The notes beneath the pieces were generated by a model. That model was not told the origin of the DNA. It worked only from the letters and a program-made list of their open reading frames with translations, and did not search any database. Source: Nitrosomonas sp. (GTDB lineage: Bacteria > Pseudomonadota > Gammaproteobacteria > Burkholderiales > Nitrosomonadaceae). Taken from it: a DNA stretch of 64,000 bases. The stretch is from assembly GCF_022842015.1 (NCBI RefSeq), contig NZ_JALHQJ010000004.1, positions 1 through 64,000 of the forward strand, written 5' to 3'. Both the position numbers and the translations under genes were made by a program. Below are positions 46,924-57,563 of this stretch, piece by piece. Every line of letters begins with the position of its first letter. The first letter of the stretch is position 1.

Positions 46924-47535
46924 ATGGTTGAGATCCTTGATGAGCAAATTGCGAGCAATTTATATTTTGACAAAAGCTTTAACCATCAAGCAGTCAAATT
47001 GTTACCAGGTGAATACTATGTCACTGATAAAGACATGCTCTTGGTAACTGTGCTCGGCTCATGTGTAGCAGCTTGTATACGTGATTGTTATAGCGGTATC
47101 GGTGGTATGAATCATTTTATGCTTCCAGATGGTGGTGCGGACATAGGTAGTCCGTTAAATGCTTCAGCTCGTTATGGTACGTATGCAATGGAAATATTGA
47201 TCAACCAGCTACTCAAATTGGGCGCTCGCAGATGTAACCTCGAGGCTAAAGTATTCGGTGGTGGTAATGTTTTGGATGGGTTGACGGTTGTAAATATCGG
47301 GCAGAGGAATGCAGATTTTGTTTTGAAGTTTTTACAAACCGAAAAAATAAAAGTTGTAGCGCAAGATTTAGTTGATATATTTCCTCGTAAGGTCTATTTC
47401 TTTCCAAAAAACAATAAGGTAATGGTAAAGAAATTACGGGATATTCGTAACGTGACTATTTCCCAGCGTGAGAAAGATTATAGTCAACGTTTGCGCAAGG
47501 TTGAAAGTGGTGGAGAAATAGAATTATTTTCTTAG
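46924..47535 (+). CDS. cheD: CheD receptor glutamine deamidase
   Basis: 203 residues. Catalytic Cys47 ([12 protein letters not shown]), His64 ([12 protein letters not shown]) and a conserved Thr/Gly loop; [11 protein letters not shown] is also typical. CheD deamidates receptor Gln residues and in some species stimulates CheC. The C-terminal tail after ~180 is charged and ends GGEIELF, closely matching the end of the CheZ-like protein at 42177-42764. cheR-cheD-cheB are in tandem and probably co-translated. Confidence 0.95.
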   Translation: MVEILDEQIASNLYFDKSFNHQAVKLLPGEYYVTDKDMLLVTVLGSCVAACIRDCYSGIGGMNHFMLPDGGADIGSPLNASARYGTYAMEILINQLLKLGARRCNLEAKVFGGGNVLDGLTVVNIGQRNADFVLKFLQTEKIKVVAQDLVDIFPRKVYFFPKNNKVMVKKLRDIRNVTISQREKDYSQRLRKVESGGEIELFS

Positions 47536-47571
47536 CTGAATTTGCTTCTTGAATTTCCTTGAGTTCATATT

Positions 47572-48651
47572 ATGAAAAAAATTTCAGTTCTAGTCGTTGA
47601 TGATTCAGCACTTATTCGTAAGTTATTGAGCGAAATCATTAATAGTCAACCGGATATGGAAGTCGTTGGGGCCGCGGCTGATCCTCTGGCGGCACGCGAA
47701 ATGATACGAGCAATGAATCCAGATGTACTGACTTTGGATGTCGAAATGCCTAAAATGGATGGAATTGATTTTCTAGAGAAATTAATGCGATTGAGGCCTA
47801 TGCCTGTTGTTATGGTTTCAACTCTGACTGAGAAAAGCTCGGACGTAACTTTCCGAGCACTTGAATTAGGTGCAGTCGATTTCGTGTCTAAGCCTAAAAT
47901 GGATATAGTGTCGGGATTAAAAGAATATGGTAACGAAATTGCAGATAAAATCCGTATCGCGAAATCAGCTAGGCTCAAGCGACATATACCTTTGCCAATT
48001 TCAAAAAGTGTTAATGCAGATGTTGTGCTGCCAACTGTATCAAACCGTATTTCGTCGACTGAAAAGTTAATTATAGTAGGTGCCTCTACTGGCGGTACAG
48101 AAGCAATTAAAGAATTTTTGATTCGCATGCCGCCTGATTCACCAGGTATACTTATTGCCCAGCATATGCCGGAAGGATTTACCAGGTCATTTGCTAATCG
48201 TATGAATAGTCTATGCAAGATATCAGTTGTTGAGGCTCAGGGAGGAGAAAGGGTGTTGCCAGGCCATGCTTTTATCGCACCAGGACATTCGCACTTATTG
48301 CTTAAACGTAGTGGTGCAAATTATCTGACTGAATTAAATCATGGTGAACCAGTGAGTCGACATCGACCCTCAGTTGATGTACTATTTCGTTCAGCAGCAA
48401 ATTGTGCAGGCAAAAATGCTATTGGTGTAATTCTAACGGGCATGGGAAAAGATGGTGCTGTAGGAATGTTGGAGATGCACAGAGCGGGGGCATATAATTT
48501 TGCTCAAGATGAGGAGAGCTGTGTTGTTTTTGGGATGCCAAAAGAAGCTATTGCTGCAGGTGGAGTTAATGAGGTTATTTCATTAAAAGATATGGCTAGA
48601 TGTGTTCTATCAAAGGTATCTAGTATGGGGTCACAACGTAACCGTATTTAG
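47572..48651 (+). CDS. cheB: CheB methylesterase
   Basis: 359 residues. Receiver with Asp56 ([12 protein letters not shown]) and the methylesterase domain with catalytic Ser in [10 protein letters not shown], His in [16 protein letters not shown] and Asp in [11 protein letters not shown]. Reverses CheR and deamidates receptors after phosphorylation by CheA. Standard length. Last gene of the chemotaxis operon. Confidence 0.97.
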   Translation: MKKISVLVVDDSALIRKLLSEIINSQPDMEVVGAAADPLAAREMIRAMNPDVLTLDVEMPKMDGIDFLEKLMRLRPMPVVMVSTLTEKSSDVTFRALELGAVDFVSKPKMDIVSGLKEYGNEIADKIRIAKSARLKRHIPLPISKSVNADVVLPTVSNRISSTEKLIIVGASTGGTEAIKEFLIRMPPDSPGILIAQHMPEGFTRSFANRMNSLCKISVVEAQGGERVLPGHAFIAPGHSHLLLKRSGANYLTELNHGEPVSRHRPSVDVLFRSAANCAGKNAIGVILTGMGKDGAVGMLEMHRAGAYNFAQDEESCVVFGMPKEAIAAGGVNEVISLKDMARCVLSKVSSMGSQRNRI

Positions 48652-48686
48652 CTTGCTTGATTTCCTGGTATTTGATTTAGGATAAA

Positions 48687-49199
48687 GTGAAAAGTACACT
48701 ATCAATGAAAAGATCTGTTTCTCGACTTATTATTTTTGTTGGTATCAGTTTTTTAGTTAGCTGTGGATCAATTCAAGAACGGTCTTTTTCCACGCATGAT
48801 TCTCGTTCTGCTGCCAATAAGCCCCTAGATCCCAGTTACCTGAGAAAAATACTCTATTCTCACTATAATGAATGGCAAGGTGTGCGTTATGAATATGGTG
48901 GACTGAGTCGACGTGGGATAGATTGCTCAGGTTTTGTACATTTGACGTTTAAGTCAAAACTCGGTAAGAATTTACCAAGAACGGCAAGGATGCAAGCAAA
49001 AATTGGGCAAGAAGTTAGAAGAAATGATTTAAGGGCTGGAGACTTGGTGTTCTTCAGAACTGGTAAATCTTCAAATCACGTAGGAATTTATCTGGAGAAT
49101 AATAAATTCTTACATGCGTCTCAAAAGAAAGGTGTCACAATATCACGGCTTGACCAAGTTTATTGGAGATCCAATTACTGGAAATCCGTTCGTATCTAA
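48687..49199 (+). CDS. NlpC/P60-family lipoprotein
   Basis: 170 residues. Signal peptide with lipobox LVSC (Cys about 26), then NlpC/P60 cysteine peptidase: catalytic Cys in GIDCSGFVHLTF, His in SSNHVGIYLE and a third polar residue after FLHAS. Similar to Spr/MepS-type murein DD-endopeptidases. The start is GTG 48687 with AGGATAAA upstream; ATG 48705 is an alternative, but it leaves the signal peptide shorter. 35 bp after cheB; co-transcription possible. Confidence 0.9.
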   Translation: MKSTLSMKRSVSRLIIFVGISFLVSCGSIQERSFSTHDSRSAANKPLDPSYLRKILYSHYNEWQGVRYEYGGLSRRGIDCSGFVHLTFKSKLGKNLPRTARMQAKIGQEVRRNDLRAGDLVFFRTGKSSNHVGIYLENNKFLHASQKKGVTISRLDQVYWRSNYWKSVRI

Positions 49200-49325
49200 T
49201 TTGAAATATTTCCTTCTAGTAGCTTTCCGTATCTTGGTGTGAGCCGTGTGGGAGAATCGCTGCTGATATATTGTTTATGTTTAGAGCGTTGATAAATAAT
49301 CTACACTATATTGTGGAAAAGTGAA

Positions 49326-49640
49326 ATGGATGAAGAAATCAAGCAAAGATTACAAAAGAAAGATTTCTGGCAGCGTGGCCTTTATGTTATTTTCTTTATG
49401 TTTATCTACGGCTTATCTAATTCTTTAGTTATCTGTGTCGTTTTCTTTCAGTTTGTTACTTTGATAATAACTGGAAAAACAAATTCCCTATTACTTGGAT
49501 TCAGTCAAGGCTTAAATGCATATATCCATCAGATAATTAGTTATTTGTCATTTAATACTGACTTGCGCCCATTTCCGTTTAGCGCATGGCCACAGGATAC
49601 TAATCGTGTTGGATTTACTGACACCAGTGCAGATGATTGA
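49326..49640 (+). CDS. DUF4389 membrane protein
   Basis: 104 residues from ATG 49326. Pattern FWQRGLYVIFFMFIYGLSNS, VFFQFVTLIITGKTN, QIISYLSFNTDLRPFPFSAW is that of DUF4389: two transmembrane helices with the conserved RPFPF near the C-terminus. Unknown function, often next to envelope genes. Confidence 0.85.
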   Translation: MDEEIKQRLQKKDFWQRGLYVIFFMFIYGLSNSLVICVVFFQFVTLIITGKTNSLLLGFSQGLNAYIHQIISYLSFNTDLRPFPFSAWPQDTNRVGFTDTSADD

Positions 49641-49727
49641 TTGACTATGGCTATCTGACGCGACAAATCAGCATTTCAATGTTTTTTGTTGCAGAAGAAG
49701 AGAGTACACTGTCGGCGGTTTATCTAG

Positions 49728-49965
49728 TCGCCCTGAAAAAGTATCGGAAAACAATTATTTCAGGCAAGCTGTCGGAAAAAAGAGTTAGAAAATGATTAGC
49801 AGTCATTGTTTTAAGTTCCAAGCAGCTGCGGCCATCCACAGATTGATGTGATCACCATGTGTGCCCTTCAGGTAATTTCTGGCCATTCGGTAATCCGATC
49901 TCAGGCGGCCGATAATGGGCTCAATTGCTGCACGCCTTCTGCATTGTTTTCGTTTGTTTGACTAC
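49728..49965 (-). mobile_element. IS5-family transposase C-terminal remnant
   Basis: On the minus strand the last ~48 codons of a transposase end at 49803: RRRAAIEPIIGRLRSDYRMA, then RNYLKGTHGDHINLW and MAAAAWNLKQ. This RAAIEP...AAAWNLK block is typical of IS5-group transposases. Upstream the frame is broken by stops near 49965. CTAG lies just outside both edges (49724-49727 and 49964-49967), and CTAG-like targets are used by this family, but the far edge lacks the expected terminal repeat, so this is a decayed fragment. Confidence 0.75.
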
Positions 49966-50021
49966 TAGAGAAGTTGCCAATCTCAGTGCGACATGAATAA
50001 TTCCAGGGAATGAAATCTATT

Positions 50022-50921
50022 ATGACCGTATTAATAATAGGTGCAGCAGGTCAATTAGGTACAGAACTTTGTTTGCGCAGCAAAGAGCGTGGCTATAACT
50101 TCGTTGGTGTCGATTACAATGAATTGGATATCACCAATGAATCCAGTATTCAGGCCTTTGTTGCACATATAAATCCTACAATTATTATCAACGCTGCCGC
50201 TTATACTGCCGTCGACCGCGCTGAGACTGATATTGCTTCGGTCTTTGCCGTCAATCGTGATGGTCCGCTATATCTGGCAAGGTCCTGTGTGAAGGCTGAT
50301 ATACCGCTATTGCATGTTTCCACCGACTACGTATTTGATGGAAGAAAGTCTGCCCCATATCATGAAACAGATACTCCGAACCCGCAGGGAGCTTATGGCC
50401 AGAGTAAGTTAGAAGGTGAAACTGCTGTTGCCAATACGCTGGAAAAATACATAACGCTACGTACAGCCTGGGTATTTTCAGCCACAGGCAATAATTTTGT
50501 CCGCACCATATTGCGTCTTGCTAAAGAACATGACGAACTGAGTGTTGTTGCTGACCAAACCGGCGCGCCAACCTGGGCAGGCGATATCGCTGAAGTCCTG
50601 TTGGAAATTGTGGATCGAATACACCAAAGTATGACTATTACTTGGGGACTGTATCATTACACCGGTGTCCCTGTCACCACATGGCACGCTTTTGCTGAAA
50701 CCATCTGCCAACAGGCTTTTGAGCTAGGCATGCTGAATAAAAAACCGTTTATCAAACCCATCAGCACATCTGAATATCCCACCGCCGCCAAGCGTCCACA
50801 GAACTCAGCGCTGGCATGTGCGCGCATTCAAGAAGAATTACTCATTTCTCAAACAGACTGGCGAAAAGGGTTAGAACAAGTGTTAATCCAATGGAAAAAA
50901 AACAATGAATTATCAACCTAA
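50022..50921 (+). CDS. rfbD: dTDP-4-dehydrorhamnose reductase RfbD
   Basis: 299 residues from ATG 50022. Rossmann GAAGQLGTE, STDYVFDG and YGQSKLEGE (YxxxK) are the expected motifs. It makes dTDP-L-rhamnose in the last step of the pathway. ATG 50010 also exists. It overlaps rfbB by 17 bp. rfbA and rfbC are not in the window, so the route is split or they lie elsewhere. An IS5 remnant lies directly upstream. Confidence 0.94.
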   Translation: MTVLIIGAAGQLGTELCLRSKERGYNFVGVDYNELDITNESSIQAFVAHINPTIIINAAAYTAVDRAETDIASVFAVNRDGPLYLARSCVKADIPLLHVSTDYVFDGRKSAPYHETDTPNPQGAYGQSKLEGETAVANTLEKYITLRTAWVFSATGNNFVRTILRLAKEHDELSVVADQTGAPTWAGDIAEVLLEIVDRIHQSMTITWGLYHYTGVPVTTWHAFAETICQQAFELGMLNKKPFIKPISTSEYPTAAKRPQNSALACARIQEELLISQTDWRKGLEQVLIQWKKNNELST

Positions 50922-52017
50922 GCATTTATTAGTGACGGGTGGCGCTGGATTTATTGGCAGCAACTTCGTGCATTATTGGTTGCAGAAATATCCTGACAGC
51001 CAGGTTACGGTACTGGATGCGCTTACCTATGCCGGAAACTTACAAAACTTAAGAAATATACAAAACAACAAGGCTTACAGTTTTGTGCACGGCGACATCC
51101 TTGATACCGCATTGGTAGAAAAATTATTGCACGATGCTTCGATTGATACCTTAGTGCACTTTGCTGCAGAAAGTCATGTGGATCGATCAATTCTAGGGCC
51201 AGACGCCTTTCTTAAAACCAATATCGAAGGCACGCATTCATTGCTTAAATCTGCCAAAAAAATATGGCTTGATGGGGGCAAAACATCCCATCGCTTTCAC
51301 CATGTATCCACGGACGAAGTTTATGGTACGCTCACACCTGACGCTCCTGCATTCACTGAGCAGCATCAATATCTGCCTAATTCACCCTATGCAGCCAGCA
51401 AGGCATCTTCGGATCACATAGTGCGCAGTTACCACCATACTTACGGTCTCAATACCACCATCAGCAACTGTTCGAATAACTATGGTCCCTATCATTTTCC
51501 AGAAAAATTGATCCCTTTAATTATCGTCAACTGTCTCGAAGGCAAATCCTTGCCGATTTATGGCGATGGTAAACAGATTCGAGACTGGCTCTACGTTGAG
51601 GATCATTGCCGTGGTATAGAACGTGTTCTCCTGAGTGGAAAGGTGGGTGAGGTCTATAATATCGGCGGCAACAATGAGTGGGCGAATATCGAAATTGTTA
51701 CACTCGTCTGTCAGTTGATGGACAAATACCACCCTCATGGCGCACCACATACCCAATTAATCACTTATGTCACTGACCGTCCCGGACATGATCGCAGATA
51801 TGCCATTGATGCCACCAAGATCATGGATCAACTATCTTACAAGCCGTTGGAGACATTTGAAACCGGCATCCACAAAACGGTTCAGTGGTATCTCGATAAC
51901 GAGGACTGGTGGCGTGGCGTTATGAATAATAGTTACAAAAAATGGCTAGATACGAACTATTCTGATAAAAAAACACGGTCACAAGCAACTGAGTTTGAGA
52001 GCAAAGTAATCCAATAA
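50905..52017 (+). CDS. rfbB: dTDP-glucose 4,6-dehydratase RfbB
   Basis: 370 residues. NAD motif GGAGFIGSNFVHYW, AAESHVDRS, the catalytic Asp-Glu of HVSTDEVYGTL and YAASKASSDH (YxxxK) are all present. Converts dTDP-glucose to the 4-keto-6-deoxy sugar. Overlap with rfbD shows coupling. The order rfbD-rfbB is the reverse of the usual rfbBDAC. Role: O-antigen or other surface polysaccharide. Confidence 0.95.
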   Translation: MNYQPKHLLVTGGAGFIGSNFVHYWLQKYPDSQVTVLDALTYAGNLQNLRNIQNNKAYSFVHGDILDTALVEKLLHDASIDTLVHFAAESHVDRSILGPDAFLKTNIEGTHSLLKSAKKIWLDGGKTSHRFHHVSTDEVYGTLTPDAPAFTEQHQYLPNSPYAASKASSDHIVRSYHHTYGLNTTISNCSNNYGPYHFPEKLIPLIIVNCLEGKSLPIYGDGKQIRDWLYVEDHCRGIERVLLSGKVGEVYNIGGNNEWANIEIVTLVCQLMDKYHPHGAPHTQLITYVTDRPGHDRRYAIDATKIMDQLSYKPLETFETGIHKTVQWYLDNEDWWRGVMNNSYKKWLDTNYSDKKTRSQATEFESKVIQ

Positions 52018-52084
52018 ATTTTCTACCAATGGCTTACTTGATTGACAGCGCATCTCAGCGGATTCTCGACATTCTGTAGACGAG

Positions 52085-54847
52085 CTAATTCAGTTTTTCC
52101 AGCTGTAAAGTTAGATGATCGAGTTTTTTGTTAAATGTAACTAGGCGGTCTTTTTCTTGTTCGACAACCTGCGCCGGCGCTTGTTTAACAAAGCTGGGAT
52201 TGGAAAGTTTAGCTTGTGCCTTGGACACTTCTGCCTGAATGCGGGTAATTTCCTTGGATAAGCGTTCGCGTTCCGCTTCCACATTTACCTCGATTTTCAG
52301 CATTAATTTAAAATCCCTGACAATTGCCACGGGAGCATCTGCCACAGGTAATCCATCTGATTGAATCTCTATATTTGATAATTTAGCTAATGAAAGCAAG
52401 TAGGGCGAGAAATTTGATAACGTTTGTGAATCACCACTGGCGAGAAGTGGCACCTTGAGTGCGGGTGATAGTTTCATTTCACCGCGCAGGTTACGGCAGG
52501 CATTGATTATTTCTTTGAGTAACAGAATCTCTTCAATGGATTGTTGATTGATTTTGGTTGTATCAGCAATCGGATATGGCTGGCACATAATGCTTGCACC
52601 TTGTTTTCCTGCAAGCGGAGCGACTTTTTGCCATAGTTCCTCGGTAATGAATGGAATGATAGGATGTGCCAGCCGCAGCATGGCTTCCAATACACGCACT
52701 AATGTTCTGCGTGTTGTCCGTTGAATCGAATCCTGTGGGTTGTTTAATTGTACTTTAGCCAGCTCAACATACCAGTCGCAGTACTCATCCCAGACCAGTT
52801 CGTAGATCTCACGTGCTAAAAGATCAAAGCGATATTGGGTAAATGCCAGTTCAATTGCTTGTTCAGCTTGTTGCAGTCGACTGATGATCCATCGATCGGC
52901 TGCAGAATAAGTGAGTGGTAAGGTTTCATCCAATCCGGTATCTTTGTCTTCACAATTCATTAGGACAAAGCGTGTTGCATTCCAGAGTTTGTTGCAGAAG
53001 TTCCGGTATCCTTCACAGCGTTGCAGATCGAATTTAATATCTCGACCGTGCGAAGCCAGGCTGGCAAATGTGAAACGCAAGGCATCGGTACCAAAAGCTT
53101 GAATCCCTTCGGGAAAATGTTTGCGGGTATTTTTTTCAATCGACTCGGCTTGCTTTGGATTCATCAGTCCGGCTGTGCGCTTTGTGATCAAATCGGGAAG
53201 GGTAATGCCATCGATCAAATCCAGAGGATCCAGTACGTTTCCTTTGGATTTGCTCATTTTCTGACCTTCAGCATCGCGAATTAGGCCCGTGATATAAACT
53301 TCCTTGAAAGGCACTTGGTTGGTGAAATGTAACGACATCATCACCATGCGCGCTACCCAGAAGAAAATGATGTCAAATCCCGTGATCAATACCGATGTCG
53401 GCAGGAACGTTTTCAGTTCTGGCGTTTCATCCGGCCAGCCCAAGGTGGAGAATGGCCAGAGCGCTGATGAAAACCAGGTATCCAGCACATCATCATCTTG
53501 TTTCAGATTGCAGTTGCCGGAAAGTTTCTGTGCTTCTTCCAGGTTATGCGCCACGGTGACGTTGCCATCTTCGTCATACCATGCTGGGATACGGTGCCCC
53601 CACCATAATTGGCGTGAAATACACCAATCCTGAATGTTCTCTAGCCATTGGTTGTAAACATGCGTCCAGTTGTCCGGGGTAAACTTAATTTCGCCATTGG
53701 CAACGATTTCTAGTCCACGCTTAGCCAGGCTTTCCATCGCGACATACCATTGATCAGTCAGCATCGGCTCGATGATGGTATTGGTGCGATCGCCTCGTGG
53801 AGCCATCAGCTTGTGAGGTTTGGTCTCAACCAGAAAACCTTGCGCATCCAGATCGGCAGTGATTTTTTTTCTGGCCTCAAAACGATCCATGCCTTGATAT
53901 TCGGTTGGAGCCATATCATTGATTTTTGCATCCAAGGTAAAAATGTTGATGGGCACCAAATGGTGTCGCTGTCCCACCAGATAATCATTAAAGTCGTGAG
54001 CGGGAGTAATTTTTACACAACCGGTACCAAATTCCAGATCGACATAAGAGTCCGCGATAATTGGAATAGTGCGCTCACATAGTGGTAGTCTGAGGTGTCG
54101 CCCAACCAGATGTTGATAACGCGGATCCTCGGGATGCACGGCGACGGCCACATCACCCAGCATGGTTTCTGGGCGGGTAGTGGCGACAATTAAAGCGCTC
54201 GTTTGTTCTGTGCCAGAACCATCCGTTTGTTCCAATGGATAGCGTATGTGCCACAATGAGCCATTTTCTTCAGTTGCGACGACTTCCAGATCGGATACGG
54301 CAGTTTGCAAAACAGGATCCCAATTCACCAGCCGCTTGCCGCGATAAATCAATCCTTCACAATATAAGCGAACAAATACTTCAGTGACAGCGCGTGATAA
54401 TGCGTCATCCATGGTAAAACGCTCGCGTGTCCAGTCACAAGATGTACCCAGACGTCGCATTTGCCGGGTGATGGTAGAACCAGACTCTTCTTTCCATTGC
54501 CATATCCGTTCTAAAAATGCTTCCCGGCCCATTTGGCGTCGATCGAGATTCTGCTGATCCAGTTGACGCTCAACTACAATCTGCGTGGCAATACCGGCAT
54601 GATCAGTGCCTGGTTGCCATAAAGTACTGTGCCCTCGCATGCGGTGATAGCGCGTTAGTGCATCCATTAAGGTGTGCTGGAATGCATGCCCCATGTGTAA
54701 TGTGCCCGTAACATTGGGAGGTGGCAGCATGATGCAATAGGCGGAGCAATCTTCAGTTGCAGTAGGTTTGAAATATCCGGCTGATTCCCATTCGGAATAC
54801 CAAAGATTTTCAATATGCTTAGGGTCAAAACTTTTTTCGAGATCCAT
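52085..54847 (-). CDS. valS: Valyl-tRNA synthetase ValS
   Basis: 920-residue class I enzyme. HIGH motif HMGH in [13 protein letters not shown] (about residue 51), KMSKS in [11 protein letters not shown] (about 530), CP1 editing domain between them ([15 protein letters not shown]), anticodon-binding domain near 640-780 and a C-terminal coiled-coil arm (about 850-920). Length close to other bacterial ValS (about 950). Single gene, minus strand. Confidence 0.97.
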   Translation of the reverse strand: MDLEKSFDPKHIENLWYSEWESAGYFKPTATEDCSAYCIMLPPPNVTGTLHMGHAFQHTLMDALTRYHRMRGHSTLWQPGTDHAGIATQIVVERQLDQQNLDRRQMGREAFLERIWQWKEESGSTITRQMRRLGTSCDWTRERFTMDDALSRAVTEVFVRLYCEGLIYRGKRLVNWDPVLQTAVSDLEVVATEENGSLWHIRYPLEQTDGSGTEQTSALIVATTRPETMLGDVAVAVHPEDPRYQHLVGRHLRLPLCERTIPIIADSYVDLEFGTGCVKITPAHDFNDYLVGQRHHLVPINIFTLDAKINDMAPTEYQGMDRFEARKKITADLDAQGFLVETKPHKLMAPRGDRTNTIIEPMLTDQWYVAMESLAKRGLEIVANGEIKFTPDNWTHVYNQWLENIQDWCISRQLWWGHRIPAWYDEDGNVTVAHNLEEAQKLSGNCNLKQDDDVLDTWFSSALWPFSTLGWPDETPELKTFLPTSVLITGFDIIFFWVARMVMMSLHFTNQVPFKEVYITGLIRDAEGQKMSKSKGNVLDPLDLIDGITLPDLITKRTAGLMNPKQAESIEKNTRKHFPEGIQAFGTDALRFTFASLASHGRDIKFDLQRCEGYRNFCNKLWNATRFVLMNCEDKDTGLDETLPLTYSAADRWIISRLQQAEQAIELAFTQYRFDLLAREIYELVWDEYCDWYVELAKVQLNNPQDSIQRTTRRTLVRVLEAMLRLAHPIIPFITEELWQKVAPLAGKQGASIMCQPYPIADTTKINQQSIEEILLLKEIINACRNLRGEMKLSPALKVPLLASGDSQTLSNFSPYLLSLAKLSNIEIQSDGLPVADAPVAIVRDFKLMLKIEVNVEAERERLSKEITRIQAEVSKAQAKLSNPSFVKQAPAQVVEQEKDRLVTFNKKLDHLTLQLEKLN

Positions 54848-54999
54848 GAAATTTTAAGGGTGTAAGTGTTGCTAAGAAAATAGCCATTATACTACTGGAT
54901 GCCATGCCCGCGTGCAGGACAAGAGACGCAGGTTATTTAGATGCAGGTCGACATATCTATTACTGCAGTGGGGTAGACATAACTAACTATTTGCAACGG

Positions 55000-55359
55000 T
55001 TATTTGATTTGATTGGTCAATCGAACTTCCAAAGCGTTTGCCAGCGCCTTTTTATTCAGAGTATCCATTTCGATATTGGCATCTCTTAACGCGGCATCGA
55101 GTATTAGCTGGATCGGTGTTAGGCGTACTGGCTGCAGTTGAATTACGGACGGGTGAAGTACCACCACTTCACTCAATAGTGGTATTGTACCTGCATCCAT
55201 GGAGGCTGTTTTGTCGGCATGCTGCGCGCTTGCAGAGAGTGTGACGTTACTTATTGCAGGAGTGATTTTACCTTGACTCTGATATTTGTTGAGTAAGCTA
55301 CGAAATTTCTCCAGTATTGCAGCATCATCAAAATCGATTGCAGGTTTATTCTCATCCAT
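55000..55359 (-). CDS. Conserved hypothetical protein upstream of valS
   Basis: 119 residues, soluble, no signal peptide. N-terminal helix AAILEKFRSLLNKYQSQGKI, then a Ser/Ala-rich loop, a hydrophobic stretch (LLSEVVVLHPSVIQLQPVRL) and a C-terminal helix (LILDAALRDANIEMDTLNKKAL). No family is recognised. It lies 17 bp after holC and 152 bp before valS, in the stretch pepA-holC-unknown-valS, and may be co-transcribed with them. The ATG is the only sensible start. Confidence 0.65.
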   Translation of the reverse strand: MDENKPAIDFDDAAILEKFRSLLNKYQSQGKITPAISNVTLSASAQHADKTASMDAGTIPLLSEVVVLHPSVIQLQPVRLTPIQLILDAALRDANIEMDTLNKKALANALEVRLTNQIK

Positions 55360-55376
55360 GATAGAAGAAGCGGCAG

Positions 55377-55817
55377 TTAATGTGGATCGAGCTGTTCATT
55401 TAGATGGTAATGTTGTATCTCATAACCGGCATTCTTATAAAAACGGTAGCGTTCGCGTGCTGCCAGTTTGTCCTCATGAGAAGTGCCTGCAATCTCGATT
55501 AATCGCTTAAACTGATCCAATAAATTTGGAGGTTGATCATGCAGATTAATCAACACATCAAACGGAGAGCTTACTTGAATTTGATTACTTAAAATCACCG
55601 GCGTTACGCCTACCAACTGATCACTGTCCAGGATATTGCAATGTGGAATAAAGCTGGTAGGTGAAAACGTCCATAGTAATTCATCTAACTGATCTAGCAA
55701 TGTTGATCCGGGCGTGTAAATCAATATTTTCATATTTTTCTGTACTGCTTTGGCGCAAAGCCGACACGTTGTTTGTAACTTATTGCTTGATCCCGAGTAG
55801 AAAATAATATGTGTCAT
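55377..55817 (-). CDS. holC: DNA polymerase III chi subunit HolC
   Basis: 146 residues from ATG 55817. THIIFYSGSSNKLQTTCRLC and KILIYTPGSTLLDQLDELLW TFSPTSFIPH-type blocks are typical of chi, which links the clamp loader to SSB. Its place between pepA and valS is the conserved order in many proteobacteria. A start three codons earlier exists, but this ATG is the family position. Confidence 0.93.
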   Translation of the reverse strand: MTHIIFYSGSSNKLQTTCRLCAKAVQKNMKILIYTPGSTLLDQLDELLWTFSPTSFIPHCNILDSDQLVGVTPVILSNQIQVSSPFDVLINLHDQPPNLLDQFKRLIEIAGTSHEDKLAARERYRFYKNAGYEIQHYHLNEQLDPH

Positions 55818-55852
55818 AAAAATCAATGCATTGAATTTAGACTGATAGAACT

Positions 55853-57349
55853 CTAGCTAGAAGCCCTGGATTGTGCAATCAAGAATTGTGTTAATAACGG
55901 CACTGGTCGGCCGCTTGCTCCTTTATCTTTACCTGATTTCCAGGCTGTTCCTGCAATATCCAGATGTGCCCAGCGGTATTTCTTGGTAAATCGGGATAGG
56001 AAGCAAGCAGCCGTAATAGTTCCTGCAGTTCTTCCTCCGATATTAGCGATATCTGCAAAATTGCTTTTTAGTAAATCCTGATATTCATCCCATAAAGGCA
56101 GTTGCCAAGCACGATCAGCTGCTTGTTCTCCGGCTTCTAATAATTCTTGCGCAAGCTTGTCATCATTACTCATCAGGCCGGTGGTGAGATTGCCTAATGC
56201 AATTACGCAAGCGCCTGTCAAGGTGGCGATATCAATCACTATTTTGGGGTTGTAGCGTTCGGCGTAGGTTAATGCATCGCATAAAATCAGGCGTCCCTCT
56301 GCGTCGGTATTTAAAATTTCAATGGTCTGGCCGGACATGCTGGTTACTACGTCTCCAGGCTTTGTCGCGTTACCGCTGGGCATATTCTCGGTTGCTGGAA
56401 TGATTGCAACCAGATTGATCGGTAATCTCAATTCGGCAACTGCAAGCATCGTTCCTAACACGCTACCGGCTCCGCTCATGTCGAATTTCATTTCATCCAT
56501 TTCAGCAGCAGGCTTGAGCGAGATGCCACCGGTATCAAAAGTCACTCCTTTACCAACTAAAACAATGGGGTGTTCTTTTTTACCCAATCCATAGTATTCC
56601 AGCACAATTAGCTTTGCCGGTTGTTCGCTACCGCGGGCAACAGAGAGAAGAGATCCCATACCTAACTTTTCCATATCTTTTTCATCTAATATGGATGCCT
56701 TGAGCTTATACGTTTTGGCAAGATCTTTGGCTTGCGTGGCAAGATAAGTGGGGGTACAGATATTCGGAGCAAGATTGCCCAAATCTTTTGTAAGATTCAT
56801 CCCATGAGCAATAGCTAAACTTTGTTGCATGGCCTGTTCACACGCAATGAGTTCTTCTTGAGTATCGATGCAAAATAATATCTTGCGTAATTTGCTCTGA
56901 TTGTTCTCGGGCTTGCTTTTTAGCTGATCAAATCGGTAAATGCTGCTGATTGTAGCAATGACGGTTTGAGAGATTTTCCAATCATTTGTGCGCACTTTAT
57001 TAGGAAAGTCAGATAAAAACAGCATGACATCAGCCACCGCTGTTTTGTGCAAGGCATTTAACGTTGAATTGATCACCGCTAAGAATATTTTTTCATTAAA
57101 TTCCTGCTCTTTTCCTAACCCAATTAATAAAATTCTTTTAAATTGCGTACCCGGAACATTATGAAGTAACAGGGAAGTATTCACTTTTCCGTCGATATCA
57201 CCCGACGTAAGTATGTTTTTAATATGTCCTTGTGTAATTTTGTCCAATACTTTTGCCGACTCAGTCATTTTTCTTGATTCGAAAATTCCAACCACAGCAC
57301 AGGCGCCTCGTTGTTTCTCAGGGGTTCCAAATTTAATTCCAAAATCCAC
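55853..57349 (-). CDS. pepA: Leucyl aminopeptidase PepA
   Basis: 498 residues (E. coli 503). Di-metal M17 peptidase: VGKGVTFDTGGISLKPA, the NTDAEGRLIL signature, and GACVIALGNLTTGLMSN with the metal and catalytic Lys/Arg set intact. GTG at 57349 has AAAGGAG 6 nt upstream and is the likely start, giving VDFGIKFGTPEKQRG at the N-terminus; a longer ATG frame (57385) lacks such a site. Besides peptide turnover, PepA binds DNA in some species. pepA-holC are adjacent. Confidence 0.95.
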   Translation of the reverse strand: MDFGIKFGTPEKQRGACAVVGIFESRKMTESAKVLDKITQGHIKNILTSGDIDGKVNTSLLLHNVPGTQFKRILLIGLGKEQEFNEKIFLAVINSTLNALHKTAVADVMLFLSDFPNKVRTNDWKISQTVIATISSIYRFDQLKSKPENNQSKLRKILFCIDTQEELIACEQAMQQSLAIAHGMNLTKDLGNLAPNICTPTYLATQAKDLAKTYKLKASILDEKDMEKLGMGSLLSVARGSEQPAKLIVLEYYGLGKKEHPIVLVGKGVTFDTGGISLKPAAEMDEMKFDMSGAGSVLGTMLAVAELRLPINLVAIIPATENMPSGNATKPGDVVTSMSGQTIEILNTDAEGRLILCDALTYAERYNPKIVIDIATLTGACVIALGNLTTGLMSNDDKLAQELLEAGEQAADRAWQLPLWDEYQDLLKSNFADIANIGGRTAGTITAACFLSRFTKKYRWAHLDIAGTAWKSGKDKGASGRPVPLLTQFLIAQSRASS

Positions 57350-57563
57350 GTTTAACTCCTTTATCAAGAATGTCCTTTCGAACAATTCATTAGTTTAGTA
57401 TTTATCCAGTTGATTGTCTTATAACTGCTTTGTTCCAAATAATCAAAACAATTTCTACGATAATCTAATCACATACTTTGGTTGGAAAATAAGCGCCTGA
57501 TTATAGAGCCAAGAAGTATGGTGAATAATTTGAAGAGTTATAGTAGGTAATCCTTGTGGAAAT

